A stretch of DNA of 64,000 nucleotides from Symmachiella dynata (GTDB taxonomy: Bacteria; Planctomycetota; Planctomycetia; Planctomycetales; Planctomycetaceae). The notes below the pieces were generated by a model, which saw only the letters and a program-made list of their open reading frames with translations, was not told where the DNA came from and did no database searches. Position 1 is the stretch's first letter, and the number at the start of each line of letters is the position of its first letter. Of the stretch, positions 45,241 through 53,249 are shown in pieces. The position numbers and the translations under genes are program-made. The stretch spans positions 626,001 to 690,000 of the forward strand of contig NZ_CP036276.1 in NCBI RefSeq assembly GCF_007747995.1, written 5' to 3'.

Positions 45241-45960
45241 ATGAAACACTTTTTACTAGCAGGTTTAATAGGTCTCGGTATGCTGTCTAGCGCCGAGGCG
45301 GGATACGTCGATGTCTCCATTGGCGATCATTTGAAACTTTATAACGGCACGGGCAACGGTACCGGCGGTGAGTATGATGCCGTGCTCCAGGAATTTGATG
45401 GAACGAATTACGTTCCCACAGCGACGACGTGGTCCACGTTTTGTCTCGAGGTTGACGAACACTTTTATTACAACCAATTGTTGAAAGTGAACAACATTTC
45501 GGACACGGCGATGTCGGGTGGCACGAACACCAACAATGGGGACCCGATTTCGTTTGCGACCGCTTGGTTGTACACGCAGTTCTCCAACGGTTCACTCGTC
45601 GGCTTGAACTCTAGCGGGACGGCCGAAAACGGGAACTACAACGACAACCACGCCGCCAACGCAACGCATCTGCAAAAGGCGATTTGGTACCTGGAAGAAG
45701 AGTCACTCGGCGTACACAACAAATATGTCGACTTGGCTTTGGCAGCCGGCTGGACCTCGATCGGCGATGTCCGCGTCCTGAACTTGATGCGGTACTCGAA
45801 CGGTCAGTTGATCAATGCTCAGGACCAATTGGTCCTGTTGGATCCCGGTCCGGAAGTCGCCCCACCCCTGGTCCCCGAGCCTTCAACGTTTGCCTTGTTG
45901 GGCATCGGCGGCTTGGCCCTGGTTGGCTACGGCTGGCGACGGAAACGTCAAGTTGCGTAA
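45241..45960 (+). CDS. PEP-CTERM sorted exported protein
   Basis: A 239-residue protein with signal peptide (MKHFLLAGLIGLGMLSSAEA) and a C-terminal sorting signal: VPEPSTFALLGIGGLALVG followed by a short basic tail (WRRKRQVA). The sorting system (exosortase, archaeosortase-like) recognises PEP and may process it for surface or extracellular polysaccharide attachment. The mature part (about residues 21-205) is Asn/Gly/Thr rich with predicted beta strands, and has no known domain. A rho-independent terminator follows. No exosortase gene is in the window. Confidence 0.9.
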   Translation: MKHFLLAGLIGLGMLSSAEAGYVDVSIGDHLKLYNGTGNGTGGEYDAVLQEFDGTNYVPTATTWSTFCLEVDEHFYYNQLLKVNNISDTAMSGGTNTNNGDPISFATAWLYTQFSNGSLVGLNSSGTAENGNYNDNHAANATHLQKAIWYLEEESLGVHNKYVDLALAAGWTSIGDVRVLNLMRYSNGQLINAQDQLVLLDPGPEVAPPLVPEPSTFALLGIGGLALVGYGWRRKRQVA

Positions 45961-45982
45961 GCTGCTATATTTGAATTCTATA

Positions 45983-46017
45983 AAACCGTCGGCACGGGAG
46001 TGTCGGCGGTTTTTTTT
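45983..46017 (+). terminator. Rho-independent terminator after the PEP-CTERM gene
   Basis: AAAACCGTCGGCAC pairs with GTGTCGGCGGTT (two G-U pairs) around GGGA, followed by TTTTTTTT. It begins 23 bases after the stop codon. Confidence 0.85.
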
Positions 46018-46151
46018 CGCTCTTGGGTAGCTGCCAAAAACTGTGGTTGTTCGTTTCGAAAATTCGCTGCATACTGAAACCAGCGATTTTGTGGGAGGGC
46101 TATGTTGAATTGCCTCCACAGCGCACCGCCTTGCGTTCCGGGGAGGGAAGA

Positions 46152-46862
46152 ATGCGTCGAAGTATCTGGCTATTCAACATTATGGCGATAATTTTCGGCG
46201 GCATTGTGACGTGGTGTCTCTTGATGTCGTTTTCCCCTAACGTGGGCAACGGGCCCATCGCACCGCGCTCTGTTTGCCGTCACCGTTTGCAAGACATCTC
46301 GCTGGCCCTGGAAAACTACCACGACAAGTACGGCTCTTTTCCACCCGCTTGGGTTGCTGACGAAAACGGTAAGCGACTGTACAGCTGGCGTGTGCTGATA
46401 TTGCCGTTTCTCGACCATCGACCGATTTATGATCTTATCCACCTCGATGAACCTTGGGACAGCCCGCACAACATGCAATATTTGCAGGCTGACCTAACAA
46501 TATTCAAGTGCCCCGACAACGAACACGGCCCGGCAACAACGAACTACGTCGCCGTGCTGAGCGAGCACGGTCCCTGGCGCGGGGCGGAGGCGGTGTCGAA
46601 AGACGAGCTTGGCGAGTTGCCGGACGGTGCTATATGGGTCGTTGAACAGCATGGCGAGAAGATCCATTGGGCCGAACCGCGCGACTTGGATCTCGCCACG
46701 CTGCCGCTGCACATGAACGATGATTCCGGCCACGGAATCGGCAGCCCGCACGATGGCGGCGCGAATGTGTCGCTGTTGAAAAACGGCAGGGTCGAGTTTC
46801 TGGAGGATTCGATGTCGCCCGGCGAGTTGTGGAAGCGATTGGAGTTGTCGCCTGAACGTTGA
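46152..46862 (+). CDS. DUF1559-like membrane-anchored protein
   Basis: A 236-residue protein with an N-terminal membrane helix (SIWLFNIMAIIFGGIVTWCL) and a DUF1559-like domain: CRHRLQDISLALENYHDKYG, SFPPAWVADENGKRLYSW and the terminal HDGGANVSLLKNGRVEFLED. In DUF1559 the terminal motif is H-X9-DG; here the Asp is replaced by Asn (KNGRV). The pre-pilin-like cleavage signal usual in the family is not obvious. The start at ATG 46152 follows GGGGAGGGAAGA. DUF1559 proteins are very numerous in planctomycetes; their function is unclear. Confidence 0.8.
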   Translation: MRRSIWLFNIMAIIFGGIVTWCLLMSFSPNVGNGPIAPRSVCRHRLQDISLALENYHDKYGSFPPAWVADENGKRLYSWRVLILPFLDHRPIYDLIHLDEPWDSPHNMQYLQADLTIFKCPDNEHGPATTNYVAVLSEHGPWRGAEAVSKDELGELPDGAIWVVEQHGEKIHWAEPRDLDLATLPLHMNDDSGHGIGSPHDGGANVSLLKNGRVEFLEDSMSPGELWKRLELSPER

Positions 46863-46875
46863 TTTACAAGCTCTA

Positions 46876-46928
46876 CACTCGAAGCGGAGCTTCGGGGAAG
46901 TGGGTTCCCAAACAGAGTCTGGGGACCA
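46876..46928. repeat. Palindromic repeat family D, second locus
   Basis: CACTCGAAGCGGAGCTTCGG followed by AAGTGGGTTCCCAAACAGAG matches 40791-40843. It lies just after the DUF1559-like gene and just before the end of the histidine kinase gene on the other strand. Confidence 0.75.
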
Positions 46929-46995
46929 GGATGGGGGTGGAGTTTGGGGAACAAGGATCGGGGCGGAGTTTCGTTTTCAGGAGAAAGCCACGATC

Positions 46996-48741
46996 TCAAC
47001 CCGGTGCTGTGCGGTCCATGGGGGCCGGTTCTTGGATCAGTTGCCATTTGAGCATGAACAGGCTGCCTTGGCCGGGGTGGGATTCGACGAAGATGTCGCC
47101 GCCATGTTCGCGGATAATCTGGCGACTGACGGCCAGACCCAAGCCGGTTCCGCGGGCGCCTTTGGTCGATTCGAAGACCTGGAAGATCTTGCCCAACAGT
47201 TCTTGCGGAATGCCCGGTCCGTTGTCCGAGACCAGCACGTTGAGCGCGCGGGCGAGGGAGTCGTATTCGGTGCTGATGATCACGCGGCCCCCCTCTTGAC
47301 CTTCGACGGCGTCGATCGCATTGGTGACGATGTTCAGCACTGCGCGGTGGATTCCGTCGGGATCGAATTGGCTGGCGGGGAGATCGTCGGCCAACCGCCG
47401 CTCGAATTTGACACCCAATTCCGCCGCCCGCGCTTGCATCAATTCGCAGACGTCGGCCACCGTTTCGTTTAAGTCCGCCTCAACCATGGCCGGCTGGCGT
47501 TCCTTGCTGACGGTCAGCATGTCCATCACCAAGTTGTAGATTTTGGTTTGGTTTTTATCGACAATGTTCCAACCCTTGCGGACGATCTCCTCGTTGAAAT
47601 CCTTGAGGCCCATCTCGATCAAGTAACTGCCGCCGCGGACGCCTTGCAGAATGTTCTTGATGTGATGACTGAGCGTGGCGATGGTTTGCCCGATCGCGGC
47701 AAGTCGTTCCGCCTGGACGAGCGCCTGTTGATAGCGATTGTCTTCCAGGGCCAGTGCCGATTGCCGGCCGATGGCCACCATCAGCCGCAGTAGGTCGTCA
47801 TTGAACTTTGCCGCATGCCCACCATCGAGCAGGACACGTTGCGGCGAGGTGGTGATGTCGACGTAGAGCACGCCCATCAACTCATAGCGACCTTGCATGG
47901 GGACACAGATCGCTTCGCGGATGCCTGCTTGGAAGATGCTTTGCCCGGCGGTAAAGCGGCTATCGGATTGTGCGTCGGAGGTGAGCACCCCTTGTCGATT
48001 GGCGACCACACTGTTGACGATCGTATGCGAAATCGGCATGGGAGCGGACTGGTCGACGCCTCGGCGGTAACGGATGGCTTGTGGTGTGACTTGCCCCGTA
48101 TCAACGTCCCTTAACAGCACGCATCCCCGGTCCGCGCCGACGACGTCGATCGTCAAGTCGAGAATCCGCTCCAAGACCTGTTCAATCGAGGTGGAGTTCC
48201 GCACCGCTTCTTCGGAAATGCGATACAGCACCTGCAAATTGGCCAACGATTGGGCGACAGAATCCGGTTTTAAGTCATGGACGTGGGAAACCAGATCGTG
48301 TCCCGCTTCGTGCCCAATACTACTGACGATGCTGGAGAGGTCTTCGGCATCCCGTTCGGGGACGAAAGCGATTTTCTGCGCAGCGTTGGATTCGGACGCG
48401 CGGTCCAGTGTTTGCGAAAAGAGTAGAACGGTCCGGCCGACCTGAATTTGATCGCCGTTTTTCAATTCCCGGCTGCGAATCGATTCGCCGTTGACGTAGG
48501 TGCCGTTGGAACTGTTTAGATCCGTGAGGACGTATTTGCCTTGTTCGGATTTGACCTGGGCGTGACAGCGGGAGATTTCCGTATCGTGCAGACTGATGGT
48601 ATTAACGACGTCGCGGCCGAGGCCGATCGGCTCATCGCCGATGTCATAACGAGTACCTTGGTCAATGCCTTGGATGACCAGCAACTTTGCATTTTCCACG
48701 ATTCCGCTTCCGCAGTTCTGGGGGGATGACGATTCAGCCAC
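46996..48741 (-). CDS. FHA-GAF sensor histidine kinase
   Basis: A 581-residue cytoplasmic histidine kinase without membrane helices. An FHA domain spans about residues 20-115 (RYDIGDEPIGLGRDVVNTI, ISRCHAQVKSEQG, LTDLNSSNGTYVNGESI). A GAF domain follows (about residues 185-335; SIEQVLERILDLTIDVVG, CVLLRDVDTG, AGIREAICVPM). The phosphoacceptor region reads IATLSHHIKNILQGVRGG, with LSHHIKN in place of the common SHELRTP. The ATPase domain has NIVTNAIDAVE (N box), VSDNGPGIPQELL (G1) and GARGTGLGLAVSRQ (G2). The start is GTG at 48741. It lies 111 bases downstream of a receiver-domain gene on the same strand, so they may form a two-component pair; a phosphothreonine ligand for the FHA domain is expected but unknown. 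Confidence 0.92.
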   Translation of the reverse strand: MAESSSPQNCGSGIVENAKLLVIQGIDQGTRYDIGDEPIGLGRDVVNTISLHDTEISRCHAQVKSEQGKYVLTDLNSSNGTYVNGESIRSRELKNGDQIQVGRTVLLFSQTLDRASESNAAQKIAFVPERDAEDLSSIVSSIGHEAGHDLVSHVHDLKPDSVAQSLANLQVLYRISEEAVRNSTSIEQVLERILDLTIDVVGADRGCVLLRDVDTGQVTPQAIRYRRGVDQSAPMPISHTIVNSVVANRQGVLTSDAQSDSRFTAGQSIFQAGIREAICVPMQGRYELMGVLYVDITTSPQRVLLDGGHAAKFNDDLLRLMVAIGRQSALALEDNRYQQALVQAERLAAIGQTIATLSHHIKNILQGVRGGSYLIEMGLKDFNEEIVRKGWNIVDKNQTKIYNLVMDMLTVSKERQPAMVEADLNETVADVCELMQARAAELGVKFERRLADDLPASQFDPDGIHRAVLNIVTNAIDAVEGQEGGRVIISTEYDSLARALNVLVSDNGPGIPQELLGKIFQVFESTKGARGTGLGLAVSRQIIREHGGDIFVESHPGQGSLFMLKWQLIQEPAPMDRTAPG

Positions 48742-48852
48742 CTTGAACGGCGGCCTTCGACGGCCACCACAAAATCCGTGGCCACATCATACCAAGGCGA
48801 AGCGGTGCCTGGGGAGTCGGTCGCAAAAAATGCAGCGTCCTGCCTGAAATTT

Positions 48853-49209
48853 TCAATCCGGGCGGGTGGCTGAGAGTAGCTGTTCGACCGCTTGAATCAA
48901 CTCAGGAAACTGGAACGGTTTTGAGAGATGCCGTTGCGTCGCTGCGGGCCGTGGATCCGCCGAGATTGTTGCCGACCCAATAATGACCTGCGGGATGCCT
49001 TGCCAACGGACGGAAGCGGCCTGTTGTGAGGGGAGTGAATCGGCATCGATGACCACGACGTCAGGAGTTTCCTCAATGCGATTGAACGGGACCGGGGCAG
49101 TACGTTGGAAATGGTCGACGGTGAGGCCTCGTGGCGACAGAATCGCCTGCAGGACTTCCTGTGTCTCCGTAAGTTCGTCCACGACGAGGACATGTTGCCC
49201 GTCATTCAC
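48853..49209 (-). CDS. Stand-alone response regulator receiver domain protein
   Basis: A 118-residue receiver domain with no output domain. It begins VNDGQHVLVVDELTETQ, has the phosphoacceptor Asp in DVVVIDADSLPSQ and the conserved Lys in RHLSKPFQFPEL. The Asp-Asp pair of the acid pocket is replaced by Asp-Glu (VVDEL), an accepted variation. The start is taken at GTG 49209: it has AAGGA 9 bases upstream, and the longer open frame from 49287 lacks receiver-like sequence. Together with the FHA-GAF kinase downstream it probably forms a phosphorelay. Confidence 0.82.
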   Translation of the reverse strand: MNDGQHVLVVDELTETQEVLQAILSPRGLTVDHFQRTAPVPFNRIEETPDVVVIDADSLPSQQAASVRWQGIPQVIIGSATISADPRPAATQRHLSKPFQFPELIQAVEQLLSATRPD

Positions 49210-49566
49210 GGTAATATTCCTTGGGGGGGTGAGAGAAATAGGCGGCAGGAGGAGGGAGGATTGCCAGGTGGAGGGGGTGAAAATCAATGTGGGGCGGGAG
49301 GATAGCGAGAAGCCGAAAACGTGTCAAAATCAGTTTGAGCATTTCCGAGTAACAAGATAAGACGGTACAGTCCCGACCGGCAGCGGCCGGTCAATAGGCC
49401 CGGCTTGACCGATTCGATATACTTCAAGTAGCTTCAAAACCCTCGGACGCGTCCCACGGACACTGATCTGCACGTTTTGAGAAGAAGCGCAACTGGGCTT
49501 TGAAACGAGTTCTGGCGACACTTATCTTATTGTGAGCGATTTGTACCATTTCGGAGAACGGCAACG
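49210..49566. other. Divergent intergenic region between receiver and peptidase genes
   Basis: About 357 bases without a supported gene. Polypurine-rich stretches occur near 49220-49300. A hairpin (GACCGGCAGCGGCCGGTC, 49374-49391) is present. It should hold the promoters of both flanking genes. Confidence 0.4.
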
Positions 49567-51582
49567 ATGCGACGTCAATGTGCTCTAACGTGTGGACTGA
49601 TCTGGATGGCACTGCTTGTCATCGCCATCGTAGTGCCGCTGCAAGCCGATGAACCGGCCACGGCTTTAGAGAGTCGCCTCTTAGACGGGGTCAAATATCT
49701 GGCTTCGGATGATCTTGAGGGGCGCGGCGTTGGGACAGACGGGTTAGACAAGGCGGCGGAGTTCATTCGAGAGCAATTCGAACAAGCGGGCCTCGACGTG
49801 CATACCGTCGATGGGGGCGCGTATCAAACATTTGAGATGACGATCGGCTCGAAACTGAGTTCGCCAAACACGCTGGTGTTTAACGGCCCGTATGATGCGA
49901 CGCTGACGTTAGAAATCCCCAAAGACTTTACGCCGCTGTCATTCGGCGGGAGCGGTAAGTTCTCCGGCGAATTGGCGTTTGTCGGCTATGGAATTGAAGC
50001 TGACGACAAGGGATACAACGAATTCGCCGACATCGATGTGCAAGGCAAAGTTGTGATCATCATGCGTCGCAACCCACAGCAGGGGAACCCGCACGGGAAA
50101 TTTTCCGATGGGCCTCACGGCGGTGTTTCGCGGCATGCGGCGCTGCGGACCAAAGCGGCGAACGCCTATGGCGCCGGCGCAACGGCTGTGCTGTTCGTTA
50201 ACGATCCCTACAGCGGCCAAGTCGATTTGGACAGTGCCAAAAAACGCGTCGCCAAAGCCAAAGAGAAACTCATCAAAGCGGCCATTGCGTTTGAAGAGGT
50301 CGATCTCCAGCAGGCCGAAGCCTTGGCGACGGCTCGGCAGAATCTTTCCACCGCTGTAAAAACACTGGCGGAGCGAAAAGCAGATGTCGTTGCCGGGATG
50401 CCTGACGACTTGATGAAATATGGTTACGGCGGAAACACCGAACAGCATGCGATTCCCTTGATGCAAATCACGCGCGACGTGTGCGATCAGATCTTAAAGA
50501 CCAGCGGAACCGATTTGGCCGCTTTGGAAAAAGAAATCGACAAAGACCTCAAGCCTCGCAGCCAAGTCTTGGACGGATGGCGGGCTTCCGGCGAAGTGTC
50601 GATCGAGCGCGTGAAAGCGGAAGTGAAAAACATCATTGGCGTGCTGGAGGGAGAAGGGCCGTTGGCCAATGAAACCGTGGTCATCGGGGCACACTATGAC
50701 CACGTAGGACGCGGCGGCGAAGGTTCGCTTTCCCCGGGATCGAACGAGATTCACAACGGAGCCGATGACAATGCCTCCGGCACAGTGGCGTTGATCGAAC
50801 TTGCGCGGCGATTTGCTGCTCGTGACGAGAAACCACCGCGGCGGCTGGTCTTTATCGCCTTTACAGCCGAGGAGTTGGGGCTGTTGGGATCGGCGCACTA
50901 CGTCAAAGAACCCATCTTTCCGCTCGACAATACGGTCGCCATGATCAACATGGATATGGTAGGGCGACTGAAAGATGACAAGCTGACCATTTTCGGCACC
51001 GGCACGGCACCGCGCTGGAATGGACTCCTGGACGAGTTGGGTAAAGAATACGGATTCACCGTCACTAAAAAACCGGACGGGTTTGGACCGAGCGATCAAT
51101 CCTCGTTTTATGGCAAGAAAATTCCCGTGCTGCACTTCTTCACCGGCACACACAGCGACTACCACCGTCCGGGCGATGATTGGGAAAAGATCAATTCCGT
51201 CGGCATGCGCCGCGTGGTGGATATGATGGAACGCACGGTGATGGACACAGCCAAGACGGCAGATCGTCCCAAATACGTGGCGGTCAAATCCTCAACGACT
51301 GGCAATCGCGGCGGCAATCGACCCTATTTCGGCAGCATTCCCGATTTCGGACAAGAGACACCCGGCTACCCGTTGATGGGGGTCAGCCCCGATAGTCCGG
51401 CGGACAAGGCGGGGTTGAAATCAGGGGATGTGATTGTCGCCATCGACAAGAAAAAGATCGGCAACCTCAGCGACTTTGACTTGGCGCTGCGGAAATACAA
51501 AGCGGGTGATACGATCGCCGTCACGGTGCTTCGTGGAAAAGATAAAAAGACCTTAGAAGTGACGTTAGACAAGCCGCGTTGA
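49567..51582 (+). CDS. Exported M28-family zinc aminopeptidase with PDZ domain
   Basis: A 671-residue peptidase. A signal peptide (CALTCGLIWMALLVIAIVVP, cleavage near LQADEP) is followed by an M28 core interrupted by a PA-type insert (about residues 135-290). The metal ligands are seen as VIGAHYDHVGRG, NGADDNASGTVALIE, FTAEELGLLGSAHY (general base Glu), NMDMVGRLKDD and FTGTHSDYHRPGDDWEKIN, a full co-catalytic zinc set. A PDZ domain closes the protein (GVSPDSPADKAGLKSGDVIVA, FDLALRKYKAGDTIAVTV), which may recognise C-termini or substrates. It acts outside the cytoplasm. The ribosome binding site is GGAGAACGG. It is divergent from the receiver/kinase pair. Confidence 0.92.
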   Translation: MRRQCALTCGLIWMALLVIAIVVPLQADEPATALESRLLDGVKYLASDDLEGRGVGTDGLDKAAEFIREQFEQAGLDVHTVDGGAYQTFEMTIGSKLSSPNTLVFNGPYDATLTLEIPKDFTPLSFGGSGKFSGELAFVGYGIEADDKGYNEFADIDVQGKVVIIMRRNPQQGNPHGKFSDGPHGGVSRHAALRTKAANAYGAGATAVLFVNDPYSGQVDLDSAKKRVAKAKEKLIKAAIAFEEVDLQQAEALATARQNLSTAVKTLAERKADVVAGMPDDLMKYGYGGNTEQHAIPLMQITRDVCDQILKTSGTDLAALEKEIDKDLKPRSQVLDGWRASGEVSIERVKAEVKNIIGVLEGEGPLANETVVIGAHYDHVGRGGEGSLSPGSNEIHNGADDNASGTVALIELARRFAARDEKPPRRLVFIAFTAEELGLLGSAHYVKEPIFPLDNTVAMINMDMVGRLKDDKLTIFGTGTAPRWNGLLDELGKEYGFTVTKKPDGFGPSDQSSFYGKKIPVLHFFTGTHSDYHRPGDDWEKINSVGMRRVVDMMERTVMDTAKTADRPKYVAVKSSTTGNRGGNRPYFGSIPDFGQETPGYPLMGVSPDSPADKAGLKSGDVIVAIDKKKIGNLSDFDLALRKYKAGDTIAVTVLRGKDKKTLEVTLDKPR

Positions 51583-51677
51583 TGGCATAGAACGACAGCG
51601 CTATATAAAAAAATATTCGGTCATCCCGATTTGGGGGGCCGTAATTTTATCGTTCGTATCCAGGAGGGAGCCTGCGA

Positions 51678-53228
51678 ATGTCTGTCGGAGTGCCGAATCG
51701 CCCCGCCCCGGATGGGAATCAACGGGCTGCTGAGATCGAGGCGCGGATTGCTGAGTCGCGTCGCGAATTGGCCGACTTGTATGCACTCCGCGGCCAGGAA
51801 GTGTCTACAGCTGATCGCCCGGCAATCGCGGACTTCAGCACTGATGCCCCGAGCGAATCGGTACAACCGCCGTCCACGCATTCCCGCGCAAAGCGATTGA
51901 TCCGCACGGGACGCGATGTGCTGCGGCACGTTTGGCGATCGCCAACGGCGCTGTTTGCTGATGTGGAACGCTACTTCGCGCGAAGCAAACATCAACCGCA
52001 GCAGTGGTCAAACTCGACAACCGGACGCGTGGCCGTCGAGGAGCGTTTGCAGGATGTTTGGCCGCTCAACGTCGAGATACGCACCGGTCTGGCTCCCACG
52101 CTGAACGTCCTGCTGCCCAGCCTTCGCAAACAGGACCTCACCGGCGGCCCGAATACGGCGTTGAACCTGACGTACCGTCTGGCGGCCCGTGGCGTGCCGG
52201 TGCGCTACATTGCCACCGATCAAGAACTGGATAGCGACACATCATTCCTCCACGCACATCTGCGCGCGGTCAGTGGAATCGACGAGACGGTCGACGATGT
52301 CCAATTTATCAGCGGGCGCAATCGCGGCCGCGCACTGGTGCTGGGCGCCGACGACGTCCTGTGCGGGACCGCTTGGTGGACGGCGCAGATGATCAAGGAG
52401 ATCCAACCCCGGTTGCGGTCGCAGCGGTTTTTGTACTTGATCCAAGACTTTGAACCGGCGATGTATGCTTGGTCGACCAAGCAGGCGCTGGCCCTGGAGA
52501 CCTACGGCCTCGACTTCCAGGGAATCATTTGCGGTCGGTTATTGGCCGACTTTCTGGCCAGTGAACGGGTGGGACGATTCTGTGAACCGGGATTTCTCGA
52601 CAGCTGCGCCACGTTTGAACCAGCCGTGGATCCCCAGCGATTCGCACCACGTTTTGATGCGATGGCCCGCCGAAAAAAACAATTGCTATTTTATGCGCGG
52701 CCCCAAGCGCCGCGGAATTTGTTCGAGCTGGGTTTGGTTGCGCTCAAGCAAGCGGCGGCGCGTGGCGCGTTTCCTGCTGCGGAGTGGGAATTGGGATTCA
52801 TCGGCGGCGACGAGATGCCCACGGCCGATTTGGGAGGGGGCGTGCTGATCAAGTCACATCCTTGGCGCGACTACGAATCGTATGCCCGTTTGTTGCAATC
52901 GGCCGACGTGGGGTTGTCGCTCATGCTCTCCCCGCACACCAGCTATCCGCCGTTGGAGATGGCTGCTTGTGGGGCCACGGTGGTGACGAATACGTTTGCT
53001 GTGAAAACGGCGGCGCGGTTGCGTGCTATCTCTACCAACCTGCTTCCGGTCGAGCCACGCGTTGAAGATATCGTGGCCGGACTCCTCGCAGCTGTCGAAC
53101 GGGCCGATCAATTGCCCGAACGTTTCGCCGGCGCGATGCTCGACGTGCCGCCGGACTGGGATGCGGCGCTGGATCCCGTGTTGCCACGGATTCTTGACAT
53201 GTGGAATGCCTGCCGCGGTCGCGGATAG
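51678..53228 (+). CDS. Glycosyltransferase, WsaF rhamnosyltransferase-like
   Basis: A 516-residue cytoplasmic glycosyltransferase. After a short polar N-terminal region there is a GT-B-type two-lobe enzyme: LRKQDLTGGPNTALNLTYRLAARG, FLYLIQDFEPAMYAWSTKQ, QGIICGRLLADFLASERVG, a Rossmann-like second lobe with LLFYARPQAPRNLFELGLVAL, and SADVGLSLMLSPHTSYPPLE near the end. These elements resemble the WsaF family of rhamnosyltransferases in S-layer glycan synthesis. The acceptor and sugar are unknown. The ATG at 51678 follows GGAGGGAG. It lies between the M28 peptidase and the type VII-like cluster (convergent, 21 bases from the FtsK-like gene end). Confidence 0.78.
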   Translation: MSVGVPNRPAPDGNQRAAEIEARIAESRRELADLYALRGQEVSTADRPAIADFSTDAPSESVQPPSTHSRAKRLIRTGRDVLRHVWRSPTALFADVERYFARSKHQPQQWSNSTTGRVAVEERLQDVWPLNVEIRTGLAPTLNVLLPSLRKQDLTGGPNTALNLTYRLAARGVPVRYIATDQELDSDTSFLHAHLRAVSGIDETVDDVQFISGRNRGRALVLGADDVLCGTAWWTAQMIKEIQPRLRSQRFLYLIQDFEPAMYAWSTKQALALETYGLDFQGIICGRLLADFLASERVGRFCEPGFLDSCATFEPAVDPQRFAPRFDAMARRKKQLLFYARPQAPRNLFELGLVALKQAAARGAFPAAEWELGFIGGDEMPTADLGGGVLIKSHPWRDYESYARLLQSADVGLSLMLSPHTSYPPLEMAACGATVVTNTFAVKTAARLRAISTNLLPVEPRVEDIVAGLLAAVERADQLPERFAGAMLDVPPDWDAALDPVLPRILDMWNACRGRG

Positions 53229-53249
53229 TTGTGGATGCGACGTGGGTGA

